Assembly: GCF_021044755.1 (NCBI RefSeq)
Contig: NZ_JAJNOR010000008.1
Coordinates: 47,691 to 111,690 of the forward strand
Direction: 5' to 3'
Length of the DNA: 64,000 nucleotides
Source of the DNA: Lientehia hominis
GTDB lineage: Bacteria; Bacillota; Clostridia; Lachnospirales; Lachnospiraceae
Position 1 is the stretch's first letter; each line of letters opens with the position of its first letter. Shown here piece after piece: positions 25,771 through 34,449 of the stretch. The notes under the pieces are model-generated. The model was not told the DNA's origin, did not search any database, and was given only the letters and a program-made list of their open reading frames with translations. Position numbers and translations under genes: made by a program.

Positions 25771-27197
25771 AACTTTTATTTGAACTGGGGACGTCTGGCA
25801 GACATTGTGATATCCTGCCTCCCTGCGATGTGCCGGAAATGAGTCCGGAATGTCTGCGGAAAAAAGAACTCCGCCTGCCGCATCTTTCTGAGACAGAAAT
25901 CAGCCGTCACTATACGGAGCTGGAAAAACAGGTTTATGGAGTGAACGACGGATTTTATCCTTTGGGCTCCTGTACGATGAAGTATAATCCTAAAATAAAC
26001 GAAGCGATGGCGGCCCTGCCAGGTTTTGCGAAACTGCATCCGCTGCAGCCGGATTACACGGTGCAGGGGGCCCTGGAGCTTTTGAGACGTACAGAAAAAT
26101 ACCTCTGTGAAATTACAGGAATGGATGCCATGAACTTTCAGCCGGCTGCCGGGGCTCACGGAGAGTTTACCGGACTTCTGATGATAAGGGCTTTTCACCA
26201 GAAAAACGGAGAAAAAAACAGGACGAAAATCATTGTTCCCGATTCTGCTCATGGGACCAATCCGGCCAGCGCGGCGATGGCCGGATATACGGTGGTGAGC
26301 GTCCCGTCAGGAGAAGACGGCTGTGTGGATCTTGAGAAGCTGAAAGAGGCGGTTGGAGAAGATACGGCAGGCCTGATGCTCACCAATCCTAACACCGTCG
26401 GACTTTTTGATAAGAATATCCTGGAAATCACCCGGATTATCCACGACGCCGGAGGCCTCTGCTATTACGACGGCGCCAACCTGAATGCGGTCATGGGTAT
26501 AACGCGGCCAGGTGATATGGGATTCGACATCATTCATTTAAACCTGCATAAAACGTTTTCCGCGCCCCATGGCGGAGGAGGGCCGGGAAGCGGCCCCGTA
26601 GGGTGTAAAAAAGACTTGGCAGAGTTTCTTCCTGGCCCTGTGACGGAAGAAAAAGAGGACGGTTCCAGTGGATTTGCTGTGCCGGAGTCTTCCATTGGAG
26701 CCGTGCGGAGCTTTTACGGGAATTTCCTGGTGATCGTGAAAGCGTTTGCGTATCTGCTCACACTGGGAGCGGACGGAATACCGGAGGCGGCCAGGAACGC
26801 GGTGCTGAATGCGAATTATCTGAAAAAGAAGCTGGAAGAGTTCTGTCCCATGGCATATCCCGGCACCTGCATGCATGAGTTTGTCATGACCATGAAGGAT
26901 TTGAAAGACAGAACAGGAGTGGCCGCTTTGGACATTGCGAAGGGCCTGCTGGATAATGGCATTCATCCCCCGACCATGTATTTTCCGCTGATTGTCCGCG
27001 AAGCGCTCATGGTGGAGCCTACGGAAACGGAGAGCAGGGAGACGTTGGACGAGGCGGCGGAAGGGTTCCGGGCCCTGTACCAAAGGGCACTGGAGAATCC
27101 GGATGAAATCCATGAGGCTCCGGTAAAGACTCCGGTCCGACGGCTGGATGAAGTGCGGGCAGCCAGAAAGCCAGTGCTGAGGTATTTTTATGATTGA
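25767..27197 (+). CDS. gcvPB: Glycine decarboxylase subunit 2
   Basis: A 476-residue PLP-binding beta subunit. NLHKTFSAPHGGGGPGSGP contains the Schiff-base Lys; YPLGSCTMKYNPK and DSAHGTNPASAAMAGY are family signatures. With the alpha subunit it decarboxylates glycine and loads the aminomethyl group on GcvH. Its start is coupled to gcvPA (ATGA) and its end overlaps lplA by eight bases. Confidence 0.96.
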   Translation: MKLLFELGTSGRHCDILPPCDVPEMSPECLRKKELRLPHLSETEISRHYTELEKQVYGVNDGFYPLGSCTMKYNPKINEAMAALPGFAKLHPLQPDYTVQGALELLRRTEKYLCEITGMDAMNFQPAAGAHGEFTGLLMIRAFHQKNGEKNRTKIIVPDSAHGTNPASAAMAGYTVVSVPSGEDGCVDLEKLKEAVGEDTAGLMLTNPNTVGLFDKNILEITRIIHDAGGLCYYDGANLNAVMGITRPGDMGFDIIHLNLHKTFSAPHGGGGPGSGPVGCKKDLAEFLPGPVTEEKEDGSSGFAVPESSIGAVRSFYGNFLVIVKAFAYLLTLGADGIPEAARNAVLNANYLKKKLEEFCPMAYPGTCMHEFVMTMKDLKDRTGVAALDIAKGLLDNGIHPPTMYFPLIVREALMVEPTETESRETLDEAAEGFRALYQRALENPDEIHEAPVKTPVRRLDEVRAARKPVLRYFYD

Positions 27198-28185
27198 AAG
27201 CTTGGGATTATTGATTACTCAGAGTACTAACCCATTTTATAATCTGGCTTTGGAACAATATCTGACCTTCCATGTGAAGCAGGGACAATGTATTCTTTAT
27301 CTGTGGCAGAACCAGAACACGGTAGTCATCGGAAAAAACCAGAACGCATGGAAGGAATGCCGCGTCAGGGCCCTGGAGCGGGACGGCGGGCGGATGGTGC
27401 GGAGAATGTCCGGCGGCGGCGCCGTTTACCATGATATGGGGAATTTGAATTTTACATTTACCGTCCGGAAAGAGGATTATCATGTGGACCGGCAGCTGAA
27501 GGTGATTCTGGAGGCGGTGAAGATACTGGGAGTAAGGGCAGAAAAGACAGGCAGAAATGACATCACAGTGGACGGCAGAAAAATATCGGGAAACGCTTTT
27601 TATGAATCAGATGGCTTCTGCTGCCATCATGGGACTCTGCTTTTGTCTGCGGACAAAGAGAAGATGGGAAGGTATCTGAACGCTTCCCCGGAAAAGCTGC
27701 GGTCAAAGGGGATAGAATCAGTCAGATCCAGAGTGGCAAATCTTTCGGAATATTGTCCGGACGTAAACATCAGGATGATGGAAGAATTGATGGAAAAAGC
27801 ATTTAGCCTGGTTTACGGTCTTCCTATAAAACGGATTGCGGAAGAAGGGCTGCCGGAAGGATTTCTCAGGCAGGAAGAGAAGAAATTTTCCTCCTGGGAG
27901 TGGAACTTTGGAAAAAAATCAGATCTGCAATATGAGATACGGAAACGGTTCTCTTGGGGAGAGATAGAATTGCAGTACCAGGTTGACCGGGGAATACTCG
28001 CGGAGTGCAGGATATATTCTGATGCCATGGAACCGGGATGGATAGAGAGCCTCAGGGATTCCCTGACCGGGATTCCTTACAGAGCGGGGGATATATACGG
28101 GGCGCTTATGCGGCTGGCGGAAAGGAATCCGGATAGGGCCGGACAGACAGAGGACGTAAAAGCTCTGATACTGGATGGTCTGTAA
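27190..28185 (+). CDS. lplA: Lipoate-protein ligase
   Basis: A 331-residue ligase that activates lipoate with ATP and attaches it to GcvH. The N-terminal catalytic domain shows RRMSGGGAVYHDMGNLNFTF and the binding Lys in GRNDITVDGRKISGNAF; a C-terminal accessory domain (about residues 245-331) is present, as in bacterial LplA. It overlaps gcvPB by eight bases, so lipoylation is supplied together with the cleavage enzymes. No LipA/LipB is seen here, suggesting lipoate scavenging (inference). Confidence 0.94.
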   Translation: MIESLGLLITQSTNPFYNLALEQYLTFHVKQGQCILYLWQNQNTVVIGKNQNAWKECRVRALERDGGRMVRRMSGGGAVYHDMGNLNFTFTVRKEDYHVDRQLKVILEAVKILGVRAEKTGRNDITVDGRKISGNAFYESDGFCCHHGTLLLSADKEKMGRYLNASPEKLRSKGIESVRSRVANLSEYCPDVNIRMMEELMEKAFSLVYGLPIKRIAEEGLPEGFLRQEEKKFSSWEWNFGKKSDLQYEIRKRFSWGEIELQYQVDRGILAECRIYSDAMEPGWIESLRDSLTGIPYRAGDIYGALMRLAERNPDRAGQTEDVKALILDGL

Positions 28186-28218
28186 CGGAAAAGGAAAACA
28201 GGAAAGGCGGCGGGGAAA

Positions 28219-29628
28219 ATGTATGGACTGATTGTTATTGGAGCCGGTCCGGGAGGATATACGGCAGCGTTAGAAGCAGCTAAAAGAGGAATAAAGACGG
28301 CGGTCATTGAAAAAAGACAGCCTGGAGGTACCTGTCTGAACAGGGGGTGCATTCCCACGAAGGTGCTCCTCCACAGCGCGGAGCTCATGGAAGAATTGTC
28401 ATCAGCAAATGGATACGGAGTAGAGGCCGGAGATATGGCCCTTCGTCCGGGGCGGCTGAAAGAACGGCAGGAAGAGGTACAAGAAACACTCCGCCAGGGA
28501 ATCATCGGTCTGTTTAAAAGAAACAAGGTGGATTTCATCCAGGGAGAAGGGATGGTGCTGGATGCCGGACATGTCCAGGTCAGAAACGGCGGAAAAGCCG
28601 GAGAAAACAGAATTCTGGAAACGGAGAGAATCCTGATAGCGGCCGGAGCGAGACCGGCGCGGCCTCCCATACCGGGAGCGGAGTTGCCTGGAGTGGTCAC
28701 CAGCGATGAGCTTTTAGAAAGACCTTTTTTGAAGGAGAACAGTCTTCTGATAATCGGCGGCGGTGTCATCGGAGTGGAATTTGCATCCGCTTTTCAGAGG
28801 CTGGGGATTCAGGTGACGATCGTGGAGGCCCTTGACCGCGTTTTAGCGGGAATGGATAAAGAGATTTCGCAAAGTGTGCGGATGCTTTTGAAGAAGAAAG
28901 GGGTGGAAATCCATACATCGGCGGCAGTGGAGAGCCTGTCCGCGGGTTCGGAAAGAAGGATTGCCTGCCGGTTTCGGGAAAAGGAAGCCTGTTTGGAAAG
29001 GGAGGCGGACTGCGTGCTGATTGCCGCCGGCCGGAGACCGTCTTTAGAGGGGCTAATTCAGGAGGGCGCAGGAGTAAAAACAGAGAACGGAAGGATACTC
29101 GTGGATTCCCGTTGTGAGACCAGTGTGCCGGGGATTTATGCCATCGGAGACATCACAGGGGGAATCCAGCTGGCGCATGCGGCTTCTGCCCAAGCCGTCC
29201 GTGCCGTTGCGGCTATGATGGGGGAAACAGTTTCAGGTTCAGCCAACGTCATTCCTTCCTGTGTCTATACCAGCCCGGAAATCGCGGCGGTGGGAATTAC
29301 GGTGGATCAGGCGAAGGAACAAGGGATAGAAGCGGTTTCCGCGAAATATCCCATGTCTGCCAACGGAAAAACGGTGATTGGGGGCGGCGAGAGAGGATTT
29401 ATCCGGGTGGTGGCGGAAAAGCGAACAGGAAAGGTGTTAGGGGCCCAGATGATGTGCGGGCGCGCAACGGATATGATTTCTATTTTTACAATGGCGGTTT
29501 CCTTAAGGCTCACGCTGTCCCAGATGGCGTCCGTCGTCTATCCCCATCCCACATATGCGGAAGGGATCAGGGAGGCGGTAAGGCTCTGTATGGAAAAGTA
29601 TAAGAAAGAAAAGACAGATACAAATTAG
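28219..29628 (+). CDS. lpd: Dihydrolipoyl dehydrogenase (L protein)
   Basis: A 469-residue FAD disulfide oxidoreductase. FAD motif GAGPGGYTAALEAAKRG, redox disulfide GGTCLNRGCIPTK, NAD motif IIGGGVIGVEFAS, FAD motif YAIGDITGG and the catalytic HPTYAEGIREA (His-Glu) are in order. It reoxidises the dihydrolipoyl arm of GcvH with NAD+. It is the last gene of the glycine operon, 33 bases after lplA. No lipoyl domain is fused to its N-terminus. Confidence 0.96.
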   Translation: MYGLIVIGAGPGGYTAALEAAKRGIKTAVIEKRQPGGTCLNRGCIPTKVLLHSAELMEELSSANGYGVEAGDMALRPGRLKERQEEVQETLRQGIIGLFKRNKVDFIQGEGMVLDAGHVQVRNGGKAGENRILETERILIAAGARPARPPIPGAELPGVVTSDELLERPFLKENSLLIIGGGVIGVEFASAFQRLGIQVTIVEALDRVLAGMDKEISQSVRMLLKKKGVEIHTSAAVESLSAGSERRIACRFREKEACLEREADCVLIAAGRRPSLEGLIQEGAGVKTENGRILVDSRCETSVPGIYAIGDITGGIQLAHAASAQAVRAVAAMMGETVSGSANVIPSCVYTSPEIAAVGITVDQAKEQGIEAVSAKYPMSANGKTVIGGGERGFIRVVAEKRTGKVLGAQMMCGRATDMISIFTMAVSLRLTLSQMASVVYPHPTYAEGIREAVRLCMEKYKKEKTDTN

Positions 29629-29769
29629 TCGAACCATAGGTATAAATCTCTAATAGTTTGATTTTAAAAAATGAGAAAAAAGTGATTGCAAATAGACCGA
29701 AAATATAGTAAGTTAATAGTATATTGAAAAGTTAAATTTGATTTGTGTAGAGAATTAATCTTTCGATAA

Positions 29770-29798
29770 TTGATTACAATCATATAAAAATATATAAT
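29770..29798 (+). promoter_or_regulatory. Promoter of the decayed peptide gene
   Basis: TTGATT (29770-29775), 17 bases, TATAAT (29793-29798). It lies 27 bases upstream of the remnant reading frame. The 140 bases between lpd and this promoter are AT-rich, and I see nothing else in them. Confidence 0.7.
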
Positions 29799-29824
29799 TA
29801 TACAATATTGCCAAACAAAGAACT

Positions 29825-30017
29825 ATAAAATTATTTTTTATTACTTAGTCTATGTTTATTTACCGTATCAATTTCCGCATTTGCGTGGGGTGGAGAATTT
29901 GAATTTGTATTTTTTAATACTTCATCCAAACAGCCAGATTTTGGCGAGGGACGAATGGCTAAACTGAAAGACGGGGATTAATATACATATGTATATTTTC
30001 GAGTTCGCGATGTGTAA
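29825..30017 (+). pseudogene. Decayed small secreted-peptide gene
   Basis: No intact frame is left, but the pieces fit a precursor of about 60 residues. ATA AAA TTA TTT at 29825 would read MKLFF if ATA were ATG. After one apparent single-base slip near 29843-29847, the frame continues LSLCLFTVSISAFA, a good signal peptide, then WGGEFEFVFFNTSSKQ and RMAKLKDGD. A TAA at 29979 interrupts it, and the same frame goes on YTYVYFRVRDV to a second stop at 30015. A promoter lies before it and a terminator hairpin after it. It sits upstream of an ABC transporter cluster, as bacteriocin-like peptides often do. The family is not recognised. Confidence 0.55.
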
Positions 30018-30021
30018 GTAA

Positions 30022-30054
30022 AAATTGTGCTACAGAGTACAGCACGATTTCTAA
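30022..30054 (+). terminator. Terminator after the decayed peptide gene
   Basis: AAATTGTGCT (30022-30031) pairs with AGCACGATTT (30041-30050) with one G-U pair. The tail is weakly T-rich. Confidence 0.55.
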
Positions 30055-30133
30055 ATATTTAATAGATAAAATGCAGACCATGAAGCATTTAAGCTCGTCA
30101 GCAGGGACTTGGTGTCCGTAACGTAAATTATAT

Positions 30134-30166
30134 ATGGCCGCCGTGTCGTACTGACATGGCGGCCAT
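30134..30166 (+). repeat. Hairpin in the leader of the AT-rich ABC cluster
   Basis: Arms 30134-30147 and 30153-30166 pair over 14 bp with a single G-U, closing a GTACT loop. There is no T run after it, and the ribosome binding site (GGGGGGAATA) starts eight bases later, so it may protect or attenuate the downstream mRNA rather than end it. The loop equals that of the hairpin at 4670-4704. Confidence 0.6.
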
Positions 30167-30186
30167 ACTATCAGGGGGGAATAAAA

Positions 30187-31377
30187 ATGGAAAAAAGATC
30201 TATAGGTTTAGTGACAATTATAACATTTCTATTATTTGTGACGGGCTGTGCGGCATCTGAAGATATTGAGAAAAGGTCGGAAACCAGTTTACAGAATGTT
30301 GAAATAAGCAGTACGGATTCTACGACATTGGTTTCGAATGCGGAAACGGATTTCATAGAGACACAACTGGCGGACGGTGTTACAGTTCAGGCCCTTGTTG
30401 ACAACCCGGTTGGCACAGGAAAAGTACCCGTGTATACTGTAGACTATTTGAGATATTCGCCGGAAAAAGCGAAAGAGGTCTTTTTTGCCAACCAGGATAT
30501 AGTAATGCAAGAAAGAAACGGCTTTTTTGTATTTGAAACGCCGGAGGAATCGCTCACAGTAGGAGAAAATTTAAGTTACTCCAGAATATGGGATAGTGTG
30601 CTTTACGGGCAGTTTTCAAGTTTGGAAAAGGATGGAGAACAGGAAGATTTACCTTTTTGCTCTCTTGAAGAGGCTAAAATCGAGATTGAAAGAACGTTAA
30701 AGAGGTTAGGCGTAAACGACTTTGAGCTTGATAGAGCTTATTCTATTAATTCGAAGGAATTGCAGCGAGAAGAGGATAGCTGGAAAGATGATCCTCAATT
30801 TTTAGATGCGGTAGAACAAAAGAATTATCCGTATAAAGGAGTATGGAACCCAGAGGATGGAGTATATATCTTTTATTATAATGCTGTTATAAATAATATT
30901 TCTATATATGGAAATTATTATGAGGATGAGAACAAAAAAGAAATATGGGGAAATTCAATAAGGGTTACATATACAAATAAAGGGATTATTTCCCTCAACA
31001 TTGATGGCGGGATAGAAATAAAGGAACAGATAGATTCAAAGAACATTCTTAATGTAGAAGAAGTACTGAATAAAGTTAAAGAAAAATTTGATCTTATAAT
31101 TGAGCTCGGAAATATGAAAATCACACAATTGAAATTGATGTATTTAACAGTCTATGGTGAGGACGGTGGACTGCAGTTGATTCCGATGTGGAAGGTTTTT
31201 GTGGAACAGGAAAAATCCATTGATACTATTATGAAAGAAAATGGCTATGTTCAACTGCCACAGCAAGAACAAGAAAAAATGAGAGAAATAATTATTGAGA
31301 AATTAGGCGATAACCCGACGATAAAATCTAATATATATTTTAACGCACTGACAGGAAGAGAAATATTATTACAATGA
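30187..31377 (+). CDS. Lipoprotein of unknown function in ABC cluster
   Basis: A 396-residue protein with a lipoprotein signal peptide ending in VTGC (Cys21). The rest is a hydrophilic extracellular domain with repeated aromatic/acidic strands (VYTVDYLRYSPEKAKEVFF, EEAKIEIERTLKRLG, VFVEQEKSIDTIMKENGYVQLP). I do not recognise the family; it looks like the two-domain lipoproteins that accompany Clostridial peptide ABC transporters. It lies 14 bases before the first permease gene. Base composition is clearly more AT-rich than the flanking operons. Confidence 0.75.
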   Translation: MEKRSIGLVTIITFLLFVTGCAASEDIEKRSETSLQNVEISSTDSTTLVSNAETDFIETQLADGVTVQALVDNPVGTGKVPVYTVDYLRYSPEKAKEVFFANQDIVMQERNGFFVFETPEESLTVGENLSYSRIWDSVLYGQFSSLEKDGEQEDLPFCSLEEAKIEIERTLKRLGVNDFELDRAYSINSKELQREEDSWKDDPQFLDAVEQKNYPYKGVWNPEDGVYIFYYNAVINNISIYGNYYEDENKKEIWGNSIRVTYTNKGIISLNIDGGIEIKEQIDSKNILNVEEVLNKVKEKFDLIIELGNMKITQLKLMYLTVYGEDGGLQLIPMWKVFVEQEKSIDTIMKENGYVQLPQQEQEKMREIIIEKLGDNPTIKSNIYFNALTGREILLQ

Positions 31378-31390
31378 TAAGGAAAAGCAG

Positions 31391-32200
31391 ATGAAAAAAG
31401 CCAAATTAAAAAATTACATTCGCATGGATTTAAAGAGACTGTTTTCGAGTGTTCAATTTTATATTGCCGTAATTGGCATTTTGGGAATTAATGTTCTAAA
31501 TATTCTGGATGAGACAGGCGTTGTTACTGAAAGTTCTGTTTTATATTTATTTAATGGCCGGGCAGTAGTAGGTGCCTTTGAAATGTTATTGATTTTTTTT
31601 GCTATACTTCCATATTGCCTGAGTTTTTGTGTGGATTGGGATTATGGTTATTATAAGATTGAATTAATCAGGGGGAATAGAAACCGTTATTTAATTTCAA
31701 AAATAATTACTACAGTAATTGGAACGCTGGTGGCGACAATCGCCGGATATATTTTATTTGTATTAATACTTCGATTGTTTTATCCATTGTTCCCCAGAGG
31801 AGTAGAAGAAATTAAATATTATATGCAACTTACTCCAACTGCTTTTCAGGAAGCTGCTTTTTCCCGGATTCCGCAGTTATACTTTTTAGTCACTATAATA
31901 CCAGAAGCATTGATGTATTGTTTTTTAGCTTGCGTAGCACTTCTTATATCAAGCAAAGATACTAACCGTTTTATAGTACTTAGTTCTCCTATTATATTTT
32001 ACTACATATTTAATTTTTTATGTGGCACTCTTAGACTTCCTTCAATATTAATGTGGCAGTCACAAAAAATAGGCGTTATGCCTGATTTACCCTGGATTCA
32101 GAACCTTTTTGTCACAGTAGGTTATTACTTATTATGGATTGGGCTTGTAGGAATATTGTTTTTAAGAAATGTAAGGAGGAGGATACAGTTTGGCCATTAA
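31391..32200 (+). CDS. ABC-2 type permease subunit 1
   Basis: A 269-residue membrane protein with about six helices and a conserved-looking first cytoplasmic stretch (DLKRLFSSVQFYIA), the layout of lantibiotic-immunity and ABC-2 permeases. It has no ATPase domain. An AAGGAAAAG site precedes the ATG. Its end overlaps the next permease by 11 bases. It probably forms a heterodimeric channel with the second permease; the substrate is unknown, and a peptide is suggested by the decayed peptide gene upstream. Confidence 0.8.
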   Translation: MKKAKLKNYIRMDLKRLFSSVQFYIAVIGILGINVLNILDETGVVTESSVLYLFNGRAVVGAFEMLLIFFAILPYCLSFCVDWDYGYYKIELIRGNRNRYLISKIITTVIGTLVATIAGYILFVLILRLFYPLFPRGVEEIKYYMQLTPTAFQEAAFSRIPQLYFLVTIIPEALMYCFLACVALLISSKDTNRFIVLSSPIIFYYIFNFLCGTLRLPSILMWQSQKIGVMPDLPWIQNLFVTVGYYLLWIGLVGILFLRNVRRRIQFGH

Positions 32201-33044
32201 AAAAATAGTTAAAATTATCCGGGGTAATTTATCTCTATGTTTTGTTTCTCCGAGATTTTATATAGCATTAATTTTGGCAGGGATTTTATTTCAGCAAATT
32301 GAGGGGCCTATCCGAACTTTATGTGCCCAGACTGGTTATTCTATCACGCCATGGCTATTTCCCCACTTGACGTCTTTATATTACATTCAGAATATAGTTA
32401 CTTTAGGGGTGGTTTTGATTTTTTGTGATGCCCCGTTTATTAAAAATAATACACCTTATACTATGATTAGGACTGGAAGAAGCAGATGGTTTGCTGCTCA
32501 GGTAGGATATATTGCTGCTGTTTCTCTTATTTATTGTTTATTTTTATATTTTATCAGCATTATACTTATACTTCCATATTTGAAAATAGATATGGGATGG
32601 GGGAAAATAATTGGAACACTTGCCCAAACGGATGCCGCATCGCAGATAGGAACAGTAAAATTAGAGTACCAGATGATAATAGATTTTAAACCATGGCAGG
32701 CTTTACTGGGCACATGCGGTATGAGTTGTTTGGTATTTATTTTTACTGGCTTACTAATGATGTGCATTAATATTTTTGGACATCAATATTTAGGGCCCAT
32801 AGCAGGTGCTGCAGTTGCATTTACACCATATTTAGCGAGGATTTTTTCAAATATGTATACGGGATATTATTTCTCTCCACCTACTTGGATGAGTATGATG
32901 GTGTTTGGAAAAAATAGATTATCTCCTTATCCGACCATTCGTTATGCAATTGTTTTTCTGATTGCTGGAATTATAGTATTAATAGTGTCTTCGTATTGTA
33001 AATTTAGAAAACAGGCAGTTGAGATTATGACTATCATTAATTAA
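32190..33044 (+). CDS. ABC-2 type permease subunit 2
   Basis: A 284-residue protein with about six helices and an N-terminal stretch like that of its neighbour (KIIRGNLSLCFVSPRFYIALIL), suggesting descent from a shared ancestor. The start is a TTG, with AAGGAGGAGG eight bases upstream, inside the end of the previous gene; no ATG fits. The ATPase gene follows after 17 bases. Confidence 0.8.
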   Translation: MAIKKIVKIIRGNLSLCFVSPRFYIALILAGILFQQIEGPIRTLCAQTGYSITPWLFPHLTSLYYIQNIVTLGVVLIFCDAPFIKNNTPYTMIRTGRSRWFAAQVGYIAAVSLIYCLFLYFISIILILPYLKIDMGWGKIIGTLAQTDAASQIGTVKLEYQMIIDFKPWQALLGTCGMSCLVFIFTGLLMMCINIFGHQYLGPIAGAAVAFTPYLARIFSNMYTGYYFSPPTWMSMMVFGKNRLSPYPTIRYAIVFLIAGIIVLIVSSYCKFRKQAVEIMTIIN

Positions 33045-33061
33045 TATCGGGGGAGTATTGT

Positions 33062-33700
33062 ATGGATTGTATTCAGGTAAGAAATGTTACAAAGAGATTT
33101 AATCAATTTATTGCTTTAAATAATATTTCTTTAACTTTTGAAGAGGGAAAGATACATGGAATCGTAGGCCGTAATGGCAGCGGAAAAACAGTGCTTTTTA
33201 AGTGTATATGTGGCTTTATGTATCCAGAACTGGGAGAAATAATTGTTAATGGGAAGAGAATAGGTAAAGACACTGATATTGCAGAAGACGTTGGAATAAT
33301 TATTGAAAATCCTGGATTTTTGCCTAACTACAGCGGATATAAAAATCTACGCTTTTTAGCTGAATTATCTGGAAATGTGAAAAAAACGCGTATTGAGGAT
33401 GTTTTAGAATTGGTGGGGTTAGATCCGTCTAATCGCAAAAATGTTGGTAAATATTCTATGGGGATGCGTCAGCGTCTTGGAATTGCACAGGCTATCCTGG
33501 AAAACCCATCTTTATTAATTTTGGATGAACCGATGAATGGGTTAGATAATCAAGGAGTGAAAGATATGAGAAGACTTTTTTTGAGTTTAAAAGAGGAAGG
33601 AAAGACAATTCTTTTGGCAAGTCATAATAAAGAAGATATATCTGTACTTTGTGATACCGTTATTGAAATGGATCACGGAGAAATTATATCGTGTTCGTAA
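33062..33700 (+). CDS. ABC transporter ATP-binding protein (peptide export/immunity type)
   Basis: A 212-residue short ATPase. Walker A GRNGSGKTV (about residues 36-44), signature YSMGMRQRLG (an SMGMRQR variant of LSGGQ typical of lantibiotic-immunity and ABC-2 ATPases), Walker B LLILDEPMNGLD and H-loop SHN. GGGGGAG precedes the start. It energises the two permeases upstream. It lacks any C-terminal extension. Confidence 0.9.
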   Translation: MDCIQVRNVTKRFNQFIALNNISLTFEEGKIHGIVGRNGSGKTVLFKCICGFMYPELGEIIVNGKRIGKDTDIAEDVGIIIENPGFLPNYSGYKNLRFLAELSGNVKKTRIEDVLELVGLDPSNRKNVGKYSMGMRQRLGIAQAILENPSLLILDEPMNGLDNQGVKDMRRLFLSLKEEGKTILLASHNKEDISVLCDTVIEMDHGEIISCS

Positions 33701-33710
33701 ATAATTAAAT

Positions 33711-33751
33711 TATAAAAAATCCCCCCCGCCGCATCCAATGCAGTGAGGGGG
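33711..33751 (-). terminator. Intrinsic terminator read on the minus strand
   Basis: A C/G-rich hairpin (stem about 14 bp, TGG loop) pairs better as minus-strand RNA, where two C-A mismatches of the plus strand become G-U pairs, and only the minus strand has the T run (ATTTTTTATAA). No minus-strand gene is evident upstream of it, only the repeat element. Confidence 0.6.
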
Positions 33752-33861
33752 AAATCAAAAGGGGAGGATAAGTATTTCTCTTTTCTTTGGTACTATCTTA
33801 AGTATGCCCGGGAAGAGAAGTCTTATACACCTCTTTTTCATTTTTTTATTTCATACCTTTA

Positions 33862-34190
33862 GGAATCATTTTTAGCTAATTTCTCTTAGGCTCCGGTTAA
33901 ACACCGGCAGAAGTTCCGGACCGTCGCGATTTCGGTTCGCTGGCGATGCAGGGGCCGCTTTATCCCCGCTCCGGAAGTACCGCTCACATGTCGACAGTAA
34001 ATCTTTATGATTTCCCGTCTCCTGTTCGCTCAGAAACGGAATTGGTATTTCCGTTTCTGCCTCCCTCCTCCTGGAGAACACCGGCCGCTGCCCTGCGGCG
34101 CTCCCCTTTAGGCCGGCCCGGAATCGTTCTGCCGGTGCCCTGCCTGCCGCGCTGTACCGGACAAATTTCATTTCTTAGATTCCAGAAAAA
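33862..34190 (+). repeat. Dispersed 330-bp repeat, copy A
   Basis: Matches copy B (44352-44690) in inverted orientation at roughly 93% over the core by eye. It begins GGAATCATTT and ends GATTCCAGAAAA, i.e. imperfect terminal inverted repeats around GGAATC. Inside are a palindrome CAGAAACGGAA/TTTCCGTTTCTG at 34031-34059 and GC-rich segments. Apparent reading frames (99 codons on either strand) are not kept intact in copy B, so I treat it as non-coding and MITE-like. The flanks 33752-33861 and 34191-34430 show no gene. Confidence 0.8.
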
Positions 34191-34449
34191 GAAAACTCGT
34201 TTGAAAGATCTTCAAAGGTATAGGAAAGTTCGTTCTATGAAATAAAAAGCCTTCCGGGCAAGACCGCACTGCGGCAGAGCGGGATTCTTTGTTCTTTGAT
34301 ATCAAATACTTTCTGAAATCGTTTTTGATTTCCAGTTGAGCATTGGCAAAAGCTCCGCGGGCTTGCTCACTTTGCTCTTCTGTGGTATGATACATTCGCT
34401 GAACAGACCGGACAAAAGGAATCATAGATGATAACGGAGGCAGATGGAA

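Noticed and set aside
33946..34245. 99-codon frames inside repeat copy A, on both strands
   Set aside because: The frames are broken or shifted in copy B and lack ribosome binding sites, so I treat the repeat as non-coding.
34168..34425. 85-codon minus-strand frame next to the methyltransferase
   Set aside because: No ribosome binding site, no recognisable domain, and its last part runs into the repeat end.
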